The notes under the pieces were generated by a model, which saw only the letters and a list, made by a program, of their open reading frames with translations, was not told the origin of the DNA and made no database searches. A program made the translations under genes and the position numbers. From Desulfoscipio geothermicus (GTDB lineage: Bacteria; Bacillota; Desulfotomaculia; Desulfotomaculales; Desulfallaceae), in assembly GCA_016841205.1 (NCBI GenBank), contig JAENZP010000008.1, forward strand, positions 1 through 64,000: 64,000 bases of DNA. Reading direction: 5' to 3'. This document shows, piece by piece, positions 23,515-31,904 of this stretch; within the stretch, counting starts at the first letter, position 1, and the number at the start of each line of letters is the position of its first letter.

Positions 23515-25451
23515 ACATGATTAACAAAATAATCAAAGAAACCGGTTTGGGACAAAAAAAAATAGTATTAGTAGGTAACCCCAATGTCGGTAAGTCAGTT
23601 TTTTTTCACCAGTTAACTGGTCAGTATGTAGATGTGTCAAATTACCCGGGTACTACAATAGAATTTTGCTGCAGCAAGTTAGGGGATGCTTTTTTAATGG
23701 ATACTCCGGGGGTGTACGGGCTTTCCTCTAATACTCCCGAGGAGTCGCTGGTGCGGGATACCGTGCTAACTGCGGATATAGTAATAAATGTGGTGGATGC
23801 GGTGCATTTGGACCGTGATTTTTTTCTCACTTGCCAGCTTGCCGATATGGGCATACCTATGATAGTTGTTTTAAATATGGTTGATGAATTGCTGGCGCGG
23901 GGGCTGAAATTAAACCTGGTGGAACTGAAGCAGCGGCTAGGTGTACCGGTTGTGCCAATGGTAGCCACTAAAGGTAAAGGTATTGATTTGCTGAAGCGGC
24001 GTCTACACCAGGCCCGTCCCGGGCGGGTGTCTGATGTGGTGGATGGACTATTGCTAAATTACCCCGGTTTAAGACGGGGCGATGCCCTGCTGATACTGGA
24101 GGGTGACCCGGAAGTGGCAGCCCGCTGTAATTTGGCGCCAGGGGGAGAAAAGGGAATAATATTCGCTGACCGGCGCCGGCGGGCTAACGAGATTGCTTCA
24201 GCAGTTTTGCGAGAGAAGACTGCCGATACGGCTTTTGCCACCCGGCTGGGCCACTGGTTAATTCGTCCGATTACCGGCATACCTGCACTTTTACTGGTTC
24301 TGTGGTTATTTTATGAGCTGGTAGGAGTGTTTTTTGCGCAGATAGTAGTTGGCTATACCGAAGGCTTAATGCAAGGCTGCTACGAGCCCTGGGTACGTTC
24401 ATTGTTTGCTAATGTTATTGATCTGCAATCATTGGTGGGGGTAATGCTGACCGGACAATTCGGGTTGCTCACTATGGCCATTACCTATGTGCTGGGATTG
24501 TTATTTCCCCTGGTGCTGGGCTTTTATTTGGTGCTAGCTGTGCTGGAAGATTCAGGTTACATGCCCCGGATAGCCATCTTAATGGATCGGCTAATGAGTT
24601 TTTTGGGACTTAATGGGCAGGCGGTCATTCCAATGGTACTTGGTTTCGGCTGTGTAACTATGGCCTTAATCACTACCCGGTTGCTAACCACCGAGCGGGA
24701 ACGGCGTATTGCAACCTTATTATTGGCCCTTGCAGTGCCCTGCTCGGCGCAATTGGCTTTTGTGACGGCTATTCTGGGTTCTCTTGGCCTGGGGTACATG
24801 TTATTATACGGATTAATTATCTTTAGCCTGATGACCGGGGTGGGCACTGTACTAAACCGGTTTATGACCGGGGGCAGTGTGCCGCTGCTGCTAGACCTGC
24901 CTCCCATGCGTTTTCCCAGGTTGGATAATGTACTGCGTAAATCTTGGACCAGAACCTTTAGTTTTATTAAAGAAGCGTTCCCCGTTTTCCTCGGGGGCGC
25001 GTTTCTGTTGAGCTTATTAAGTATAACAGGGTTAATGAATAAAATTGAGCAGATCATGGAACCATTGACCATAAGTTGGTTATATCTGCCTAATGAAACT
25101 GCCAGCGCCTTCATCATGGGATTTATCCGCCGTGATTTCGGTACCGCCAGGATTATGGGAATACCTATGGATCCACTGCAAACCTTTGTAGCCCTGGTGA
25201 CCCTGACTATGTTTGTACCCTGTATAGCTTCCACCATGGTAATATTTAAGGAGCGGGGCTGGCGCGAGGGAACGGCGATCTGGCTATTGATTTCGGTACT
25301 GGCTTTTATGGGCGGCGGGTTATTGTCCCGTTTGTTAAGTTTTGCGTATGGTTTATACCCGGCTATCACGCTGCCGCTTACCGCCTTAATTATATTGGCC
25401 ATACTATTTGTTATAGTGACTATTTCCCGGTGGCGGCGAACTCTTGGTTGA
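23508..25451 (+). CDS. feoB: FeoB ferrous iron transporter
   Basis: A 647-residue protein with an N-terminal G domain (G1 GNPNVGKS about 23-30, G3 DTPGVYGL, NMVD as the G4-like motif) and a C-terminal membrane part with two Gate-like regions (about residues 250-640). Length is in the normal range of compact FeoB proteins. It moves Fe2+ into the cell, feeding iron-sulfur and heme enzymes of an anaerobe. Start is GTG 23508 (AGGTG close upstream), overlapping the feoA stop; ATG 23517 is the alternative. An opposite-strand open frame of 301 codons here is a shadow. Confidence 0.93.
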   Translation: MLNMINKIIKETGLGQKKIVLVGNPNVGKSVFFHQLTGQYVDVSNYPGTTIEFCCSKLGDAFLMDTPGVYGLSSNTPEESLVRDTVLTADIVINVVDAVHLDRDFFLTCQLADMGIPMIVVLNMVDELLARGLKLNLVELKQRLGVPVVPMVATKGKGIDLLKRRLHQARPGRVSDVVDGLLLNYPGLRRGDALLILEGDPEVAARCNLAPGGEKGIIFADRRRRANEIASAVLREKTADTAFATRLGHWLIRPITGIPALLLVLWLFYELVGVFFAQIVVGYTEGLMQGCYEPWVRSLFANVIDLQSLVGVMLTGQFGLLTMAITYVLGLLFPLVLGFYLVLAVLEDSGYMPRIAILMDRLMSFLGLNGQAVIPMVLGFGCVTMALITTRLLTTERERRIATLLLALAVPCSAQLAFVTAILGSLGLGYMLLYGLIIFSLMTGVGTVLNRFMTGGSVPLLLDLPPMRFPRLDNVLRKSWTRTFSFIKEAFPVFLGGAFLLSLLSITGLMNKIEQIMEPLTISWLYLPNETASAFIMGFIRRDFGTARIMGIPMDPLQTFVALVTLTMFVPCIASTMVIFKERGWREGTAIWLLISVLAFMGGGLLSRLLSFAYGLYPAITLPLTALIILAILFVIVTISRWRRTLG

Positions 25452-25515
25452 TTAAACGACATATGGTAAAATTATACTTGTAGTGTCGTGATAATAAAGA
25501 GGGAAAGAAGAAAAC

Positions 25516-26799
25516 TTGATGAAGATAGTTATTGCTTGGTCGGTTATTATACAGTTAACACTTTTTTTTGCTGTACCCGGGTTTGCCGCTCCGGCCACTG
25601 TACCGCAGCCCTTGGCTCAGGCGGCGCTTTTGATGGACAGTGATACGGGGCAGATATTATATCAAAAAAATATTGACCGGAAGATGTATCCGGCCAGTAC
25701 CACTAAAATAATGACAACCCTGCTGGCTCTTGAAAATTCTTCCTTGGATAATCCGGTTACGGTAAGCCGGCGGGCGGCCGAAATAGGAGGTTCTCGTATC
25801 GGACTGCAACCCGATGAGCAGGTGCTGATGAAAAACCTGCTATATATACTTATGCTAAGCTCAGCCAACGATGCGGCTATTGCCATTGCCGAGCATGTGG
25901 GAGGGTCAGTAGAGAATTTTGCCGAGATGATGAATAACCGGGCCAAGGAACTGGGGGCACGAAATACTCACTTTGTTAATCCGCATGGTATGCCTGATAA
26001 AAATCATTATACCACTGCCCGGGATTTGGCTTTAATCAGCCAAAAGGCTATGCAAAATATCACCTTTCGCCGAATAGTTAGTACGCTTACTTATAAAGTA
26101 GAGCGAAAAAAAAACATGTCCAAGGAATTATTGTCCCAGGTGGAAAAGTTGGAAAGCATTTACGGGCCGGTACAGGAGGATTTCTATAATCACAATAAGT
26201 TGTTGGGAAATGGTAACTATAGCTATAGCGGTGCTAATGGTATTAAAACCGGCTATACCGTTGATGCGGGACAGTGTATAGTGGCATCTGCCAAACGGGA
26301 AGACCGGGAAATGATTGCCGTAGTACTGAACACCCAAGGTGTTAACCTGTGGACTGACGCCGCTATGTTGATGGATTATGGCTTTGATAACTTTACGTCT
26401 GTGGAACTGGTTAAGCCGCAGGAGATGATTACCGACGTCGTAGTAAAGCACGGAACAAAGAATGCTGTACTTGAAACAGCCGGGTTTTTTAATTACAACT
26501 TTCCGGTAGGTGAAAAACAGCAAGTTGACCGTTTTGTTGAACTGGACGACAATATTAACGCTCCTTTAAAGGAAGGGGATAAGCTTGGTGAGTTAGTGCT
26601 GACAGCCGACGGTCAGGAACTTGGCCGAGTGCCACTGCAAGCCGTATACCCTGTGGCCTGCAATATCAAAAGCTACTGGTGGTTTTGGCCCGGAATTTTC
26701 CTGGCGGTGCTGCTGCTGCTTTTAATGAAGTCATTAATTAAAGCATGGCTCTTGAAAAGACGTCACTTCCGGAAAAGTATAAAACGAAGAAACTGGTAG
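25516..26799 (+). CDS. D-alanyl-D-alanine carboxypeptidase (DacF/PBP5 type)
   Basis: A 427-residue penicillin-binding protein with a signal peptide (cleavage near PGFAAPA). Catalytic motifs: STTK (Ser61-Lys64), SAN in LMLSSANDAA, and KTG in NGIKTGYTVDAG. A PBP5-like C-terminal beta domain follows, and a C-terminal hydrophobic anchor (WFWPGIFLAVLLLLLMK), here a true transmembrane helix rather than the usual amphipathic one. It trims the terminal D-Ala from peptidoglycan stem peptides outside the membrane. Sporulation-linked DacF and vegetative DacA cannot be told apart from sequence. RBS AGAGGGAAAGAAG; a single gene. Confidence 0.92.
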   Translation: MMKIVIAWSVIIQLTLFFAVPGFAAPATVPQPLAQAALLMDSDTGQILYQKNIDRKMYPASTTKIMTTLLALENSSLDNPVTVSRRAAEIGGSRIGLQPDEQVLMKNLLYILMLSSANDAAIAIAEHVGGSVENFAEMMNNRAKELGARNTHFVNPHGMPDKNHYTTARDLALISQKAMQNITFRRIVSTLTYKVERKKNMSKELLSQVEKLESIYGPVQEDFYNHNKLLGNGNYSYSGANGIKTGYTVDAGQCIVASAKREDREMIAVVLNTQGVNLWTDAAMLMDYGFDNFTSVELVKPQEMITDVVVKHGTKNAVLETAGFFNYNFPVGEKQQVDRFVELDDNINAPLKEGDKLGELVLTADGQELGRVPLQAVYPVACNIKSYWWFWPGIFLAVLLLLLMKSLIKAWLLKRRHFRKSIKRRNW

Positions 26800-26828
26800 A
26801 TGGTACCGTTTATTGACATACGCTCATA

Positions 26829-26857
26829 TTGACAGGGCCGAGTTATGTTTATATACT
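26829..26857 (+). promoter_or_regulatory. Sigma-A-type promoter of the Fur-family gene
   Basis: Near-consensus TTGACA (26829-26834), 17-nt spacer, TATACT (26852-26857), 33 nt before the ATG at 26890. Confidence 0.75.
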
Positions 26858-26889
26858 GATTATTAGAAGAAATTTTTGGTGGTGTTTTA

Positions 26890-27339
26890 ATGAATGGGGT
26901 AATTGATGAAGTAGAGGAAAAACTACGTTCCCACGAATATAAAATGACTCCCCAGCGGGAACATGTGCTCTGTGTGCTGTTGGATAACAAGGATAAACAC
27001 CTCAGTGCAGAGGATGTATATAACTTGGTGAAACAAAGAGTTCCTGATGTTGGGTTGGCTACGGTTTACCGAACGCTGGAACTTTTCACCACCTTTGATA
27101 TTATACAAAGCGTTGATTTTGGCGATGGCCGCAAACGTTATGAATTTAGTACAGAAAATAATGATGGGCACCGGCATCACCATCTTATCTGTATTAAATG
27201 TGGTAAAATTATTGAAATGAATGAGGACTTGCTGGAGGACTTGGAGAAAAGGGTTACGAGTTACTATGATTTTACCATCAGCAACCACGAGCTGAAAATC
27301 TATGGCAGGTGCCGGGATTGTACTAGTAAGAAAAAGTAA
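26890..27339 (+). CDS. Fur-family metalloregulator (Fur/PerR/Zur type)
   Basis: A 149-residue protein with a winged helix (KMTPQREHVLCVLLDNKDKHLSAEDVY and VGLATVYRTLELF), a DGHRHHHLICIKCGKIIE metal site and a second Cys pair RCRDC; the four cysteines form the structural zinc site. The HHH segment offers the regulatory metal ligands. It may control feoAB, which is encoded 1.4 kb upstream, or peroxide defence; sequence does not decide. RBS is weak (GGTGGTG before ATG). It has its own strong promoter. Confidence 0.92.
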   Translation: MNGVIDEVEEKLRSHEYKMTPQREHVLCVLLDNKDKHLSAEDVYNLVKQRVPDVGLATVYRTLELFTTFDIIQSVDFGDGRKRYEFSTENNDGHRHHHLICIKCGKIIEMNEDLLEDLEKRVTSYYDFTISNHELKIYGRCRDCTSKKK

Positions 27340-27490
27340 ACCGGGCAGCCCATTCTATTTAGCCGGCTATGGTTTACAGATTGGAAGGGTTGGAAGAAGA
27401 ACTGGAACGATTGCAGAGTGATTAACAACACACAATACCTACCGCCTTTTCATACAATGGTTATAAATTCAAATGAGGCGGTGTTTTTTT

Positions 27491-28462
27491 ATGGCTGCCA
27501 GACCATTGGTGGGATTGGCCTTAGGTGGTGGGGTCATGCGCGGCATGGCTCATATAGGGGTACTGAAAGTGTTTAAAAAAGCCGGTATCCCCATTGATAT
27601 GGTGGCGGGAACTAGTGCCGGTAGTTTTGTGGCCGCTTTATACGCTTCGGGACACAGCCCGGAGCGCATTGAAAAAATAGCTCTGGGATTGCATAGCTGT
27701 GATATTTTCGATTATGGAACCATACATTTAAACTTGCTGTTAATTGCTGGTGATGTTATATCCCGCGTGCTGCACATACCATATCCCTTGCGCAGCCCGA
27801 TGGGATTAATGTGCGGACACAGATTAGAGGCGTTAATTAACAAGTACGTGGGGCAAAACCGCTTGTTCGGCCAAACCGAAATCCCATTGGGTATAACTGC
27901 TGTCGACGTGCGAGATGGCACACTGGTTTTGTTTTTAGAAGGTAATTCCGCTGATCACGAAACAAAGTCTTTAATAGTAGAATATCTGTATAGTAAAGAT
28001 ATCGGCACGCCCGTGAAATTGAAAACAATAGTTCCATTGGAGGACGTGTTTCTTAAAGGTATACCGGTAGCACTTGCTGTCCGGGCTAGTTCAGCCGTCC
28101 CGGGTATTTTTGAACCGGTACGGGTGGGCGATCGTATACTAGTGGACGGGGGCGTTCGGGAGAACGTGCCGGCCTATGTACTGCGCCGCATGGGAGCTGA
28201 TTTTGTTATTGCCGTGGATGTGGGATACAGTGGCCATCGGGTGGTTGATATAAGTAATATATTTAAGCTTTTGGCCAATAGTTTTGAAATTGTCGTTTCT
28301 GAGAGTATTAATTTGAAATTGGAGCATTGTGCTGATGTGGTGATACGCCCGTTAATCAAAGGGGACCCCTGGGATATTAAACGCGCTAAGTACTTCATTG
28401 ACCAGGGGGAACTGGCGGCGGCCAAGTCTTTGGATGAAATCAAGCGTAAGTTATATAATTAA
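27491..28462 (+). CDS. Patatin-like phospholipase
   Basis: A 323-residue cytoplasmic patatin-family lipid acyl hydrolase. The oxyanion-hole motif is LGGGVMRGMAHIGVL, the nucleophile elbow GTSAG (Ser42), and the Asp of the catalytic dyad lies in VDGGVRENVPA. Family members (RssA/YchK-like) cleave acyl chains from membrane lipids; the substrate here is unknown. I chose ATG 27491 because the protein then starts right at the fold and has a GAGGCGGTG site; ATG 27473 is possible. It follows the Fur-type gene at 150 nt and may have its own promoter. Confidence 0.85.
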   Translation: MAARPLVGLALGGGVMRGMAHIGVLKVFKKAGIPIDMVAGTSAGSFVAALYASGHSPERIEKIALGLHSCDIFDYGTIHLNLLLIAGDVISRVLHIPYPLRSPMGLMCGHRLEALINKYVGQNRLFGQTEIPLGITAVDVRDGTLVLFLEGNSADHETKSLIVEYLYSKDIGTPVKLKTIVPLEDVFLKGIPVALAVRASSAVPGIFEPVRVGDRILVDGGVRENVPAYVLRRMGADFVIAVDVGYSGHRVVDISNIFKLLANSFEIVVSESINLKLEHCADVVIRPLIKGDPWDIKRAKYFIDQGELAAAKSLDEIKRKLYN

Positions 28463-28517
28463 ATTTACTATTATTTTACCTGATTTCATAAGCTGAATTT
28501 GTTTGGAGGGATTTTGA

Positions 28518-29609
28518 TTGACTTTTATAGAGAAATTTTTACCCCGGGGACTGGCTACCGGTATTGGCAGCATGCCATTTAAGGAGGCCGCTCCCGCTTT
28601 GCAATTAATCCGGCAAAATATGCCTGGTGTGCCGCATTGGCCCCAACTGCCACGGCGGAGTGAGGATGAGGGATTTGTGCACCAGTTTCTTGATCCTTTG
28701 GTTAGGCTGGGTTTATTGGAAAAAAGAGGGAATAGGGTGGTGTTTCCGGTGGATAACCAGAAATGGCCTGAGCGGCTTACTGAATTTTATTACATTTACC
28801 TGGCTGCCGAAGCGGGGGATGATGAAGCACTTAAGACATTTGCCTTTCCCCCGGCATCGGCCGCTGGTTTTTATGCTTTTATGGCGGATATGCAGGGTGG
28901 TGGTACCGGTACGGCCTGCTATGTGAAGGGGCACCTGGCAGGGCCGCTAACTATTGGCTTTCAACTAAAGGATGAGCATGGGCGGCTAGCTTATTACGAA
29001 GACCAACTGCGGGATTTAGTGGTTAAAACGCTGGCCATGCATGCACGCTGGCAGGCGATGGAACTGGCTAAAACAGGATTGCCGGTCATTATTTTCGTGG
29101 ACGAGCCCGGCGTGCGGGTATATGGCAGCAGCAGTTATATCACCGTAACCCGGGAAATGGTGATTACTGATCTAAATACGGTTTTTGACGGTATACATAC
29201 AGCGGGTGGGCTGGCCGGGGCACATTCCTGTGACGCCATTGACTGGTCGTTATTGTTTGAAGCCAATTTGAAGATCATTAATTTAGATGCCTACCAATTT
29301 GGTGATTCTTTGTTTCCCTATGTGAGGGAAATGAAAACATACCTTGAGCAAGGTGGCATAATAGCTTGGGGCATCGTGCCCACACTGGATAAGGCCTTTG
29401 AAGAGGACGCCGGTACACTACTCTTCCGGCTGGAAAAACTATGGGGTGAGCTTGTCCTGCGTGGCGTGGAGCGAGCTACATTATTGCGGCAGAGTATGAT
29501 TACCCCGGCCTGCGGCACCGGCTTGTTGGAAACTGCTCTAGCGGAACGGATTTATTTGCTGACCCGGGAGGTTTCAGAGAAAGTTATGGAAATAGCGGCT
29601 GGTGCATAA
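28518..29609 (+). CDS. MetE/UroD-fold methyltransferase-like protein
   Basis: A 363-residue TIM-barrel protein of the cobalamin-independent methionine synthase C-terminal / uroporphyrinogen decarboxylase fold. Marks: ATGIGSMPF near the N-terminus, KGHLAGPLTIG, VDEPGVRVYG, a zinc-type HSCDAIDW segment and TPACGTG near the end, which match the zinc-binding HxC/C pattern of MetE-like proteins. The true substrate is unknown; proteins of this size often act in corrinoid-dependent methyl transfer. Start is TTG 28518, 9 nt after GGAGGG. A terminator-like hairpin follows. Confidence 0.75.
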   Translation: MTFIEKFLPRGLATGIGSMPFKEAAPALQLIRQNMPGVPHWPQLPRRSEDEGFVHQFLDPLVRLGLLEKRGNRVVFPVDNQKWPERLTEFYYIYLAAEAGDDEALKTFAFPPASAAGFYAFMADMQGGGTGTACYVKGHLAGPLTIGFQLKDEHGRLAYYEDQLRDLVVKTLAMHARWQAMELAKTGLPVIIFVDEPGVRVYGSSSYITVTREMVITDLNTVFDGIHTAGGLAGAHSCDAIDWSLLFEANLKIINLDAYQFGDSLFPYVREMKTYLEQGGIIAWGIVPTLDKAFEEDAGTLLFRLEKLWGELVLRGVERATLLRQSMITPACGTGLLETALAERIYLLTREVSEKVMEIAAGA

Positions 29610-29679
29610 TCCATAAATAGTTATTAAGCAATTGTCAAATAATTTTACCGGCAGCAGTCACATATTTCTAGAAATACGC

Positions 29680-29710
29680 GGAAATCCTGCATTAAGTTGG
29701 CAGGATTTCC
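29680..29710 (+). terminator. Hairpin between the MetE-like and PHP genes
   Basis: Perfect 10-bp arms GGAAATCCTG (29680-29689) / CAGGATTTCC (29701-29710), 11-nt loop, followed by TTCTAT. It lies 70 nt after the MetE-like stop. Its presence argues that the next gene starts downstream and not at the earlier TTG 29632 of the same frame. Confidence 0.6.
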
Positions 29711-29763
29711 TTCTATATGAATTAGCACAACATAAATTGATCACAGAAAGTGAGGCGACAGAT

Positions 29764-30564
29764 GTGCTTTTGCCGGATTATCATATCCACACTGCCCGCT
29801 GCGGGCATGCCAAGGGGGCAATGTGGGAATACGTAGAAAAGGCTTTGGCATTGGGGCTACCGGAAATAGGCTTTGCTGACCACATCCCTATGTACTGGCT
29901 CAATGATCAAGACCGGGACCCGGGTATTGCCATGTCTTTTGAACTCCTTGAAGAATATGTGGAGGAAGTAGAAAAACTACGGGTAGTTTACCCTGGCATT
30001 CCTATAAGACTGGGCATTGAGGCCGACTACATGCCTGGCTTTGAGGTGGAGCTAACTAAAATATTGGATCAGTACCCGTTTGACTATGTGCTGGGCTCGG
30101 TGCATTATATAGATGGGTGGGGGTTTGATAATCCGGCTTACCTGGATAAATATAAGCATATTAATATAGACGACTTGTATTGCCAGTACTTCAGTTTAGT
30201 ACAGCAGGCCGCTCGGAGTGGGCTTTTTAATGTGCTGTCTCACCCGGACCTGATAAAGAAATTTGGTTACCGGCCCAAGGGTGATCTGCAGGAGATCTAT
30301 GACAAAACAGCCCGTGCATTTGCGGAAGCGGGCGTTGGCGTGGAGATAAATACCGCCGGATTAAGAGTCCCGGCCAAGGAAATATACCCTGCATTAGGCC
30401 TATTGCAGGTATGTCAAAATTATTCAATACCAGTAACTACAGGGTCTGATGCCCATGAACCAGGGCAGGTGGGGTTTGCATTCGATAGTGTTCGATACCT
30501 TTTAGAAGAAGTAGGTTATACAGAAGTATTATATTTTAATAGTTCTGTCTCGAAAAGTTGCTAA
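29764..30564 (+). CDS. PHP-family histidinol-phosphatase-like hydrolase
   Basis: A PHP-domain metal phosphoesterase of the HisK/HisJ type. The first metal motif DYHIHTARCGHA comes at the start, FADHIPMYW follows, then GIEADYMPGFE, LGSVHYIDGWGFD, LSHPDLIKKFG and TGSDAHEP. These supply the usual three-metal ligand set. Family members hydrolyse histidinol phosphate in histidine synthesis, though relatives have other substrates; no his genes are near. I set the start at GTG 29764 (GTGAGG upstream, 266 residues) because the family begins at DYHIHT and the longer frame crosses a hairpin. The longer form from TTG 29632 has 310 residues. Confidence 0.8.
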   Translation: MLLPDYHIHTARCGHAKGAMWEYVEKALALGLPEIGFADHIPMYWLNDQDRDPGIAMSFELLEEYVEEVEKLRVVYPGIPIRLGIEADYMPGFEVELTKILDQYPFDYVLGSVHYIDGWGFDNPAYLDKYKHINIDDLYCQYFSLVQQAARSGLFNVLSHPDLIKKFGYRPKGDLQEIYDKTARAFAEAGVGVEINTAGLRVPAKEIYPALGLLQVCQNYSIPVTTGSDAHEPGQVGFAFDSVRYLLEEVGYTEVLYFNSSVSKSC

Positions 30565-30746
30565 GTATCATTTCTTATTATTATAACGACAAATACTTTT
30601 GTGAAAAAATATATCTCTATATGGCAAATAAAAGTATAATTGATCAACCTATGTAGTACAAATAAAAATTATGTAATAAATTTTAAATGTTAATAGTACC
30701 TAGGTATGATATACTATGAAAAAAAGATATTATACTTAGTACCTAT

Positions 30747-30829
30747 ACCGAAAAGGTAATCTTCCCTGAGGGGAGAGCGCAAAGCCAGAGTCTGCGTTTC
30801 AAGCCCAATTAACTGACTGGCTGCCGAAG
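30747..30829 (+). promoter_or_regulatory. Cyclic di-GMP-I (GEMM) riboswitch candidate
   Basis: The segment shows the class hallmarks in order: AAAAGGTAAT, a P2 hairpin CTTCCC-TGA-GGGGAG, the invariant GCGCAAAGCC with AGAGTCT after it, a second helix closed by ACTGG, and the 3' strand GGCTGCCGAAGA. The conserved GCAAAGCC and TGCCGA blocks are the diagnostic parts. The 3' strand CCGAAGA is also the 5' arm of the terminator directly after it, so ligand binding could hide the terminator arm and turn the gene on. It controls the LuxR-type regulator that starts at 30912. A palindrome TACCTAGGTA at 30697-30706 lies upstream near a possible -10 (TATACT). The gap 30565-30690 shows nothing else. Confidence 0.75.
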
Positions 30830-30864
30830 ATAGGCATTTTCTTTCTGCCTTCTTCGGTTTTTTT
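30824..30864 (+). terminator. Terminator of the riboswitch expression platform
   Basis: Stem CCGAAGA-TAGGCA / TGCC-TTCTTCGG (30824-30857) with one bulge, then seven T. It overlaps the riboswitch 3' strand by about 6 nt, as expected for a transcription-control switch. Confidence 0.85.
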
Positions 30865-30911
30865 ATTTACTAATATATAATGCGTAATTATTATAAGATG
30901 GAGGGGGAAGG

Positions 30912-31604
30912 ATGAATCAAATTCAACTATTCATCATAAGCGATAATAAGGGGATGCTCCAGGGTTTATCAGCAATATTTACCTCTCATAAGGGTTTTCA
31001 AATTATTGGAATGAACAGCTGCGAAGAGGATACATTTAATAAAATCCAACAAACACAACCTGATGTGATTCTTTACGGTTTGGAACCGGGGGAAGATGTT
31101 ACAGGAATAATACAAAAGATAAAAGATGTTTGTCCTTACACAAAAATATTTATTTTTAGCACCAATAATACAGATGCGGAAGTTCGTACTGCATTCAATA
31201 TAGGGATTGACGGTTGTATTCCTGATACTATGCTACCCTGCCACATGGTTAATGTCATAGAGCTAACTTGCAAGACAGGTATAATGTGCCTACCTTGGTC
31301 TTTAAAGAGCTTATTGGAGAAAAAAGAAAACTTGTTTGAGACAAGCATTGATAATAAAACAGAAAACAGTGAAATGAACGGGAGATTGCCTCTAACGGCC
31401 AGGGAGTTGGAGATATATAAGCTTATCGTACAGAATTACTCCAACAAAGAAATCGGGAAAACACTTTACATAAGCCAGCCTACGGTTAAAACTCACGTAA
31501 GCAGCATTCTACGCAAGCTGGGATTAAAAAACAGGACTAAAGTTATTCTGTTTGAAATACAAAACAATTACCTAGTGAATATGGATCATGTGAGAAACGG
31601 ATAG
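30912..31604 (+). CDS. LuxR/NarL-type regulator with a receiver-like domain lacking the phospho-Asp
   Basis: A 230-residue protein with an N-terminal receiver-like fold (about 1-120) and a C-terminal LuxR helix-turn-helix (about 158-222: LTARELEIYKLIVQNYSNKEIGKTL, then ISQPTVKTHVSSILRKLGLKNR). At the phospho-acceptor position, normally DxxLMDLxMP, it reads DVILYGLEPG, so Gly replaces Asp. The acidic pocket near the N-terminus (IISDN) is only partly kept. It cannot be phosphorylated in the usual way and is an orphan with no kinase nearby. RBS GGAGGGGGAAGG before ATG 30912. Its leader is a c-di-GMP riboswitch candidate, so the signal may come through expression instead. Target genes are unknown. 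Confidence 0.88.
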   Translation: MNQIQLFIISDNKGMLQGLSAIFTSHKGFQIIGMNSCEEDTFNKIQQTQPDVILYGLEPGEDVTGIIQKIKDVCPYTKIFIFSTNNTDAEVRTAFNIGIDGCIPDTMLPCHMVNVIELTCKTGIMCLPWSLKSLLEKKENLFETSIDNKTENSEMNGRLPLTARELEIYKLIVQNYSNKEIGKTLYISQPTVKTHVSSILRKLGLKNRTKVILFEIQNNYLVNMDHVRNG

Positions 31605-31665
31605 CCCTTAATAATCATACTTAAACATCATTCTGACGGTGGATGTTAAAAATGTTTGCTAGGAT

Positions 31666-31695
31666 AAAGGTGCAACGAAAGTCAGCACCTTTTTT
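31666..31695 (+). terminator. Terminator after the LuxR-type gene
   Basis: Stem AAAGGTGC (31666-31673) / GCACCTTT (31685-31692), 11-nt loop, followed by T. It lies about 60 nt beyond the regulator stop. Confidence 0.8.
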
Positions 31696-31743
31696 AGTGG
31701 GAGTTGGTTATGGTTGCTATTGATATATAGAACGTTTACTTGC

Positions 31744-31779
31744 AAACCAGTTGCTAGCGGAACTGGTTTATTTTTTTTT
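31744..31779 (+). terminator. Second terminator, upstream of the mraZ promoter
   Basis: Perfect stem AAACCAGTT (31744-31752) / AACTGGTTT (31761-31769), 8-nt loop, then A and nine T. It isolates the dcw operon from upstream transcription, or could end a short leader RNA started just before it. Confidence 0.9.
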
Positions 31780-31812
31780 AAAAGGAAAATTTTGATCAGG
31801 ACTTCGGAACTA

Positions 31813-31841
31813 TTGAAGGAGATCTTAAAAAGATATAGAAT
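31813..31841 (+). promoter_or_regulatory. Promoter of the mraZ-dcw operon
   Basis: TTGAAG (31813-31818), 17-nt spacer, TAGAAT (31836-31841). The predicted start point is near 31848, immediately before the MraZ repeats. Confidence 0.65.
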
Positions 31842-31848
31842 AATACAT

Positions 31849-31880
31849 AGTGGTACAAAGTGGAGTAAAGTGGTTTTTAA
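31849..31880 (+). promoter_or_regulatory. MraZ operator: three 10-bp direct repeats
   Basis: Three repeats of AGTGGNNNNN with exact 10-bp period, TGG at 31851, 31861 and 31871; two read AAAGTGG. Known MraZ operators are arrays of TGG-containing repeats with 10-bp spacing just upstream of mraZ. Position over the start of transcription fits self-repression by MraZ. Confidence 0.75.
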
Positions 31881-31904
31881 TTGTAGCACAGTGGGGTGCC
31901 CGGC

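Noticed and set aside
24557-25462. 301-codon open frame on the minus strand
   Set aside because: It lies fully opposite feoB, has no ribosome site and an implausible composition; it is a shadow of a conserved gene.
27369-27425. 18-codon frame MVYRLEGLEEELERLQSD between the Fur-type and patatin genes
   Set aside because: It looks helical, but it is too short, has no ribosome site and cannot be supported.
30565-30746. T-box or SAM-type leader upstream of the LuxR-type gene
   Set aside because: No T-box sequence or other class hallmark; the GCAAAGCC/TGCCGA pattern fits c-di-GMP-I better.
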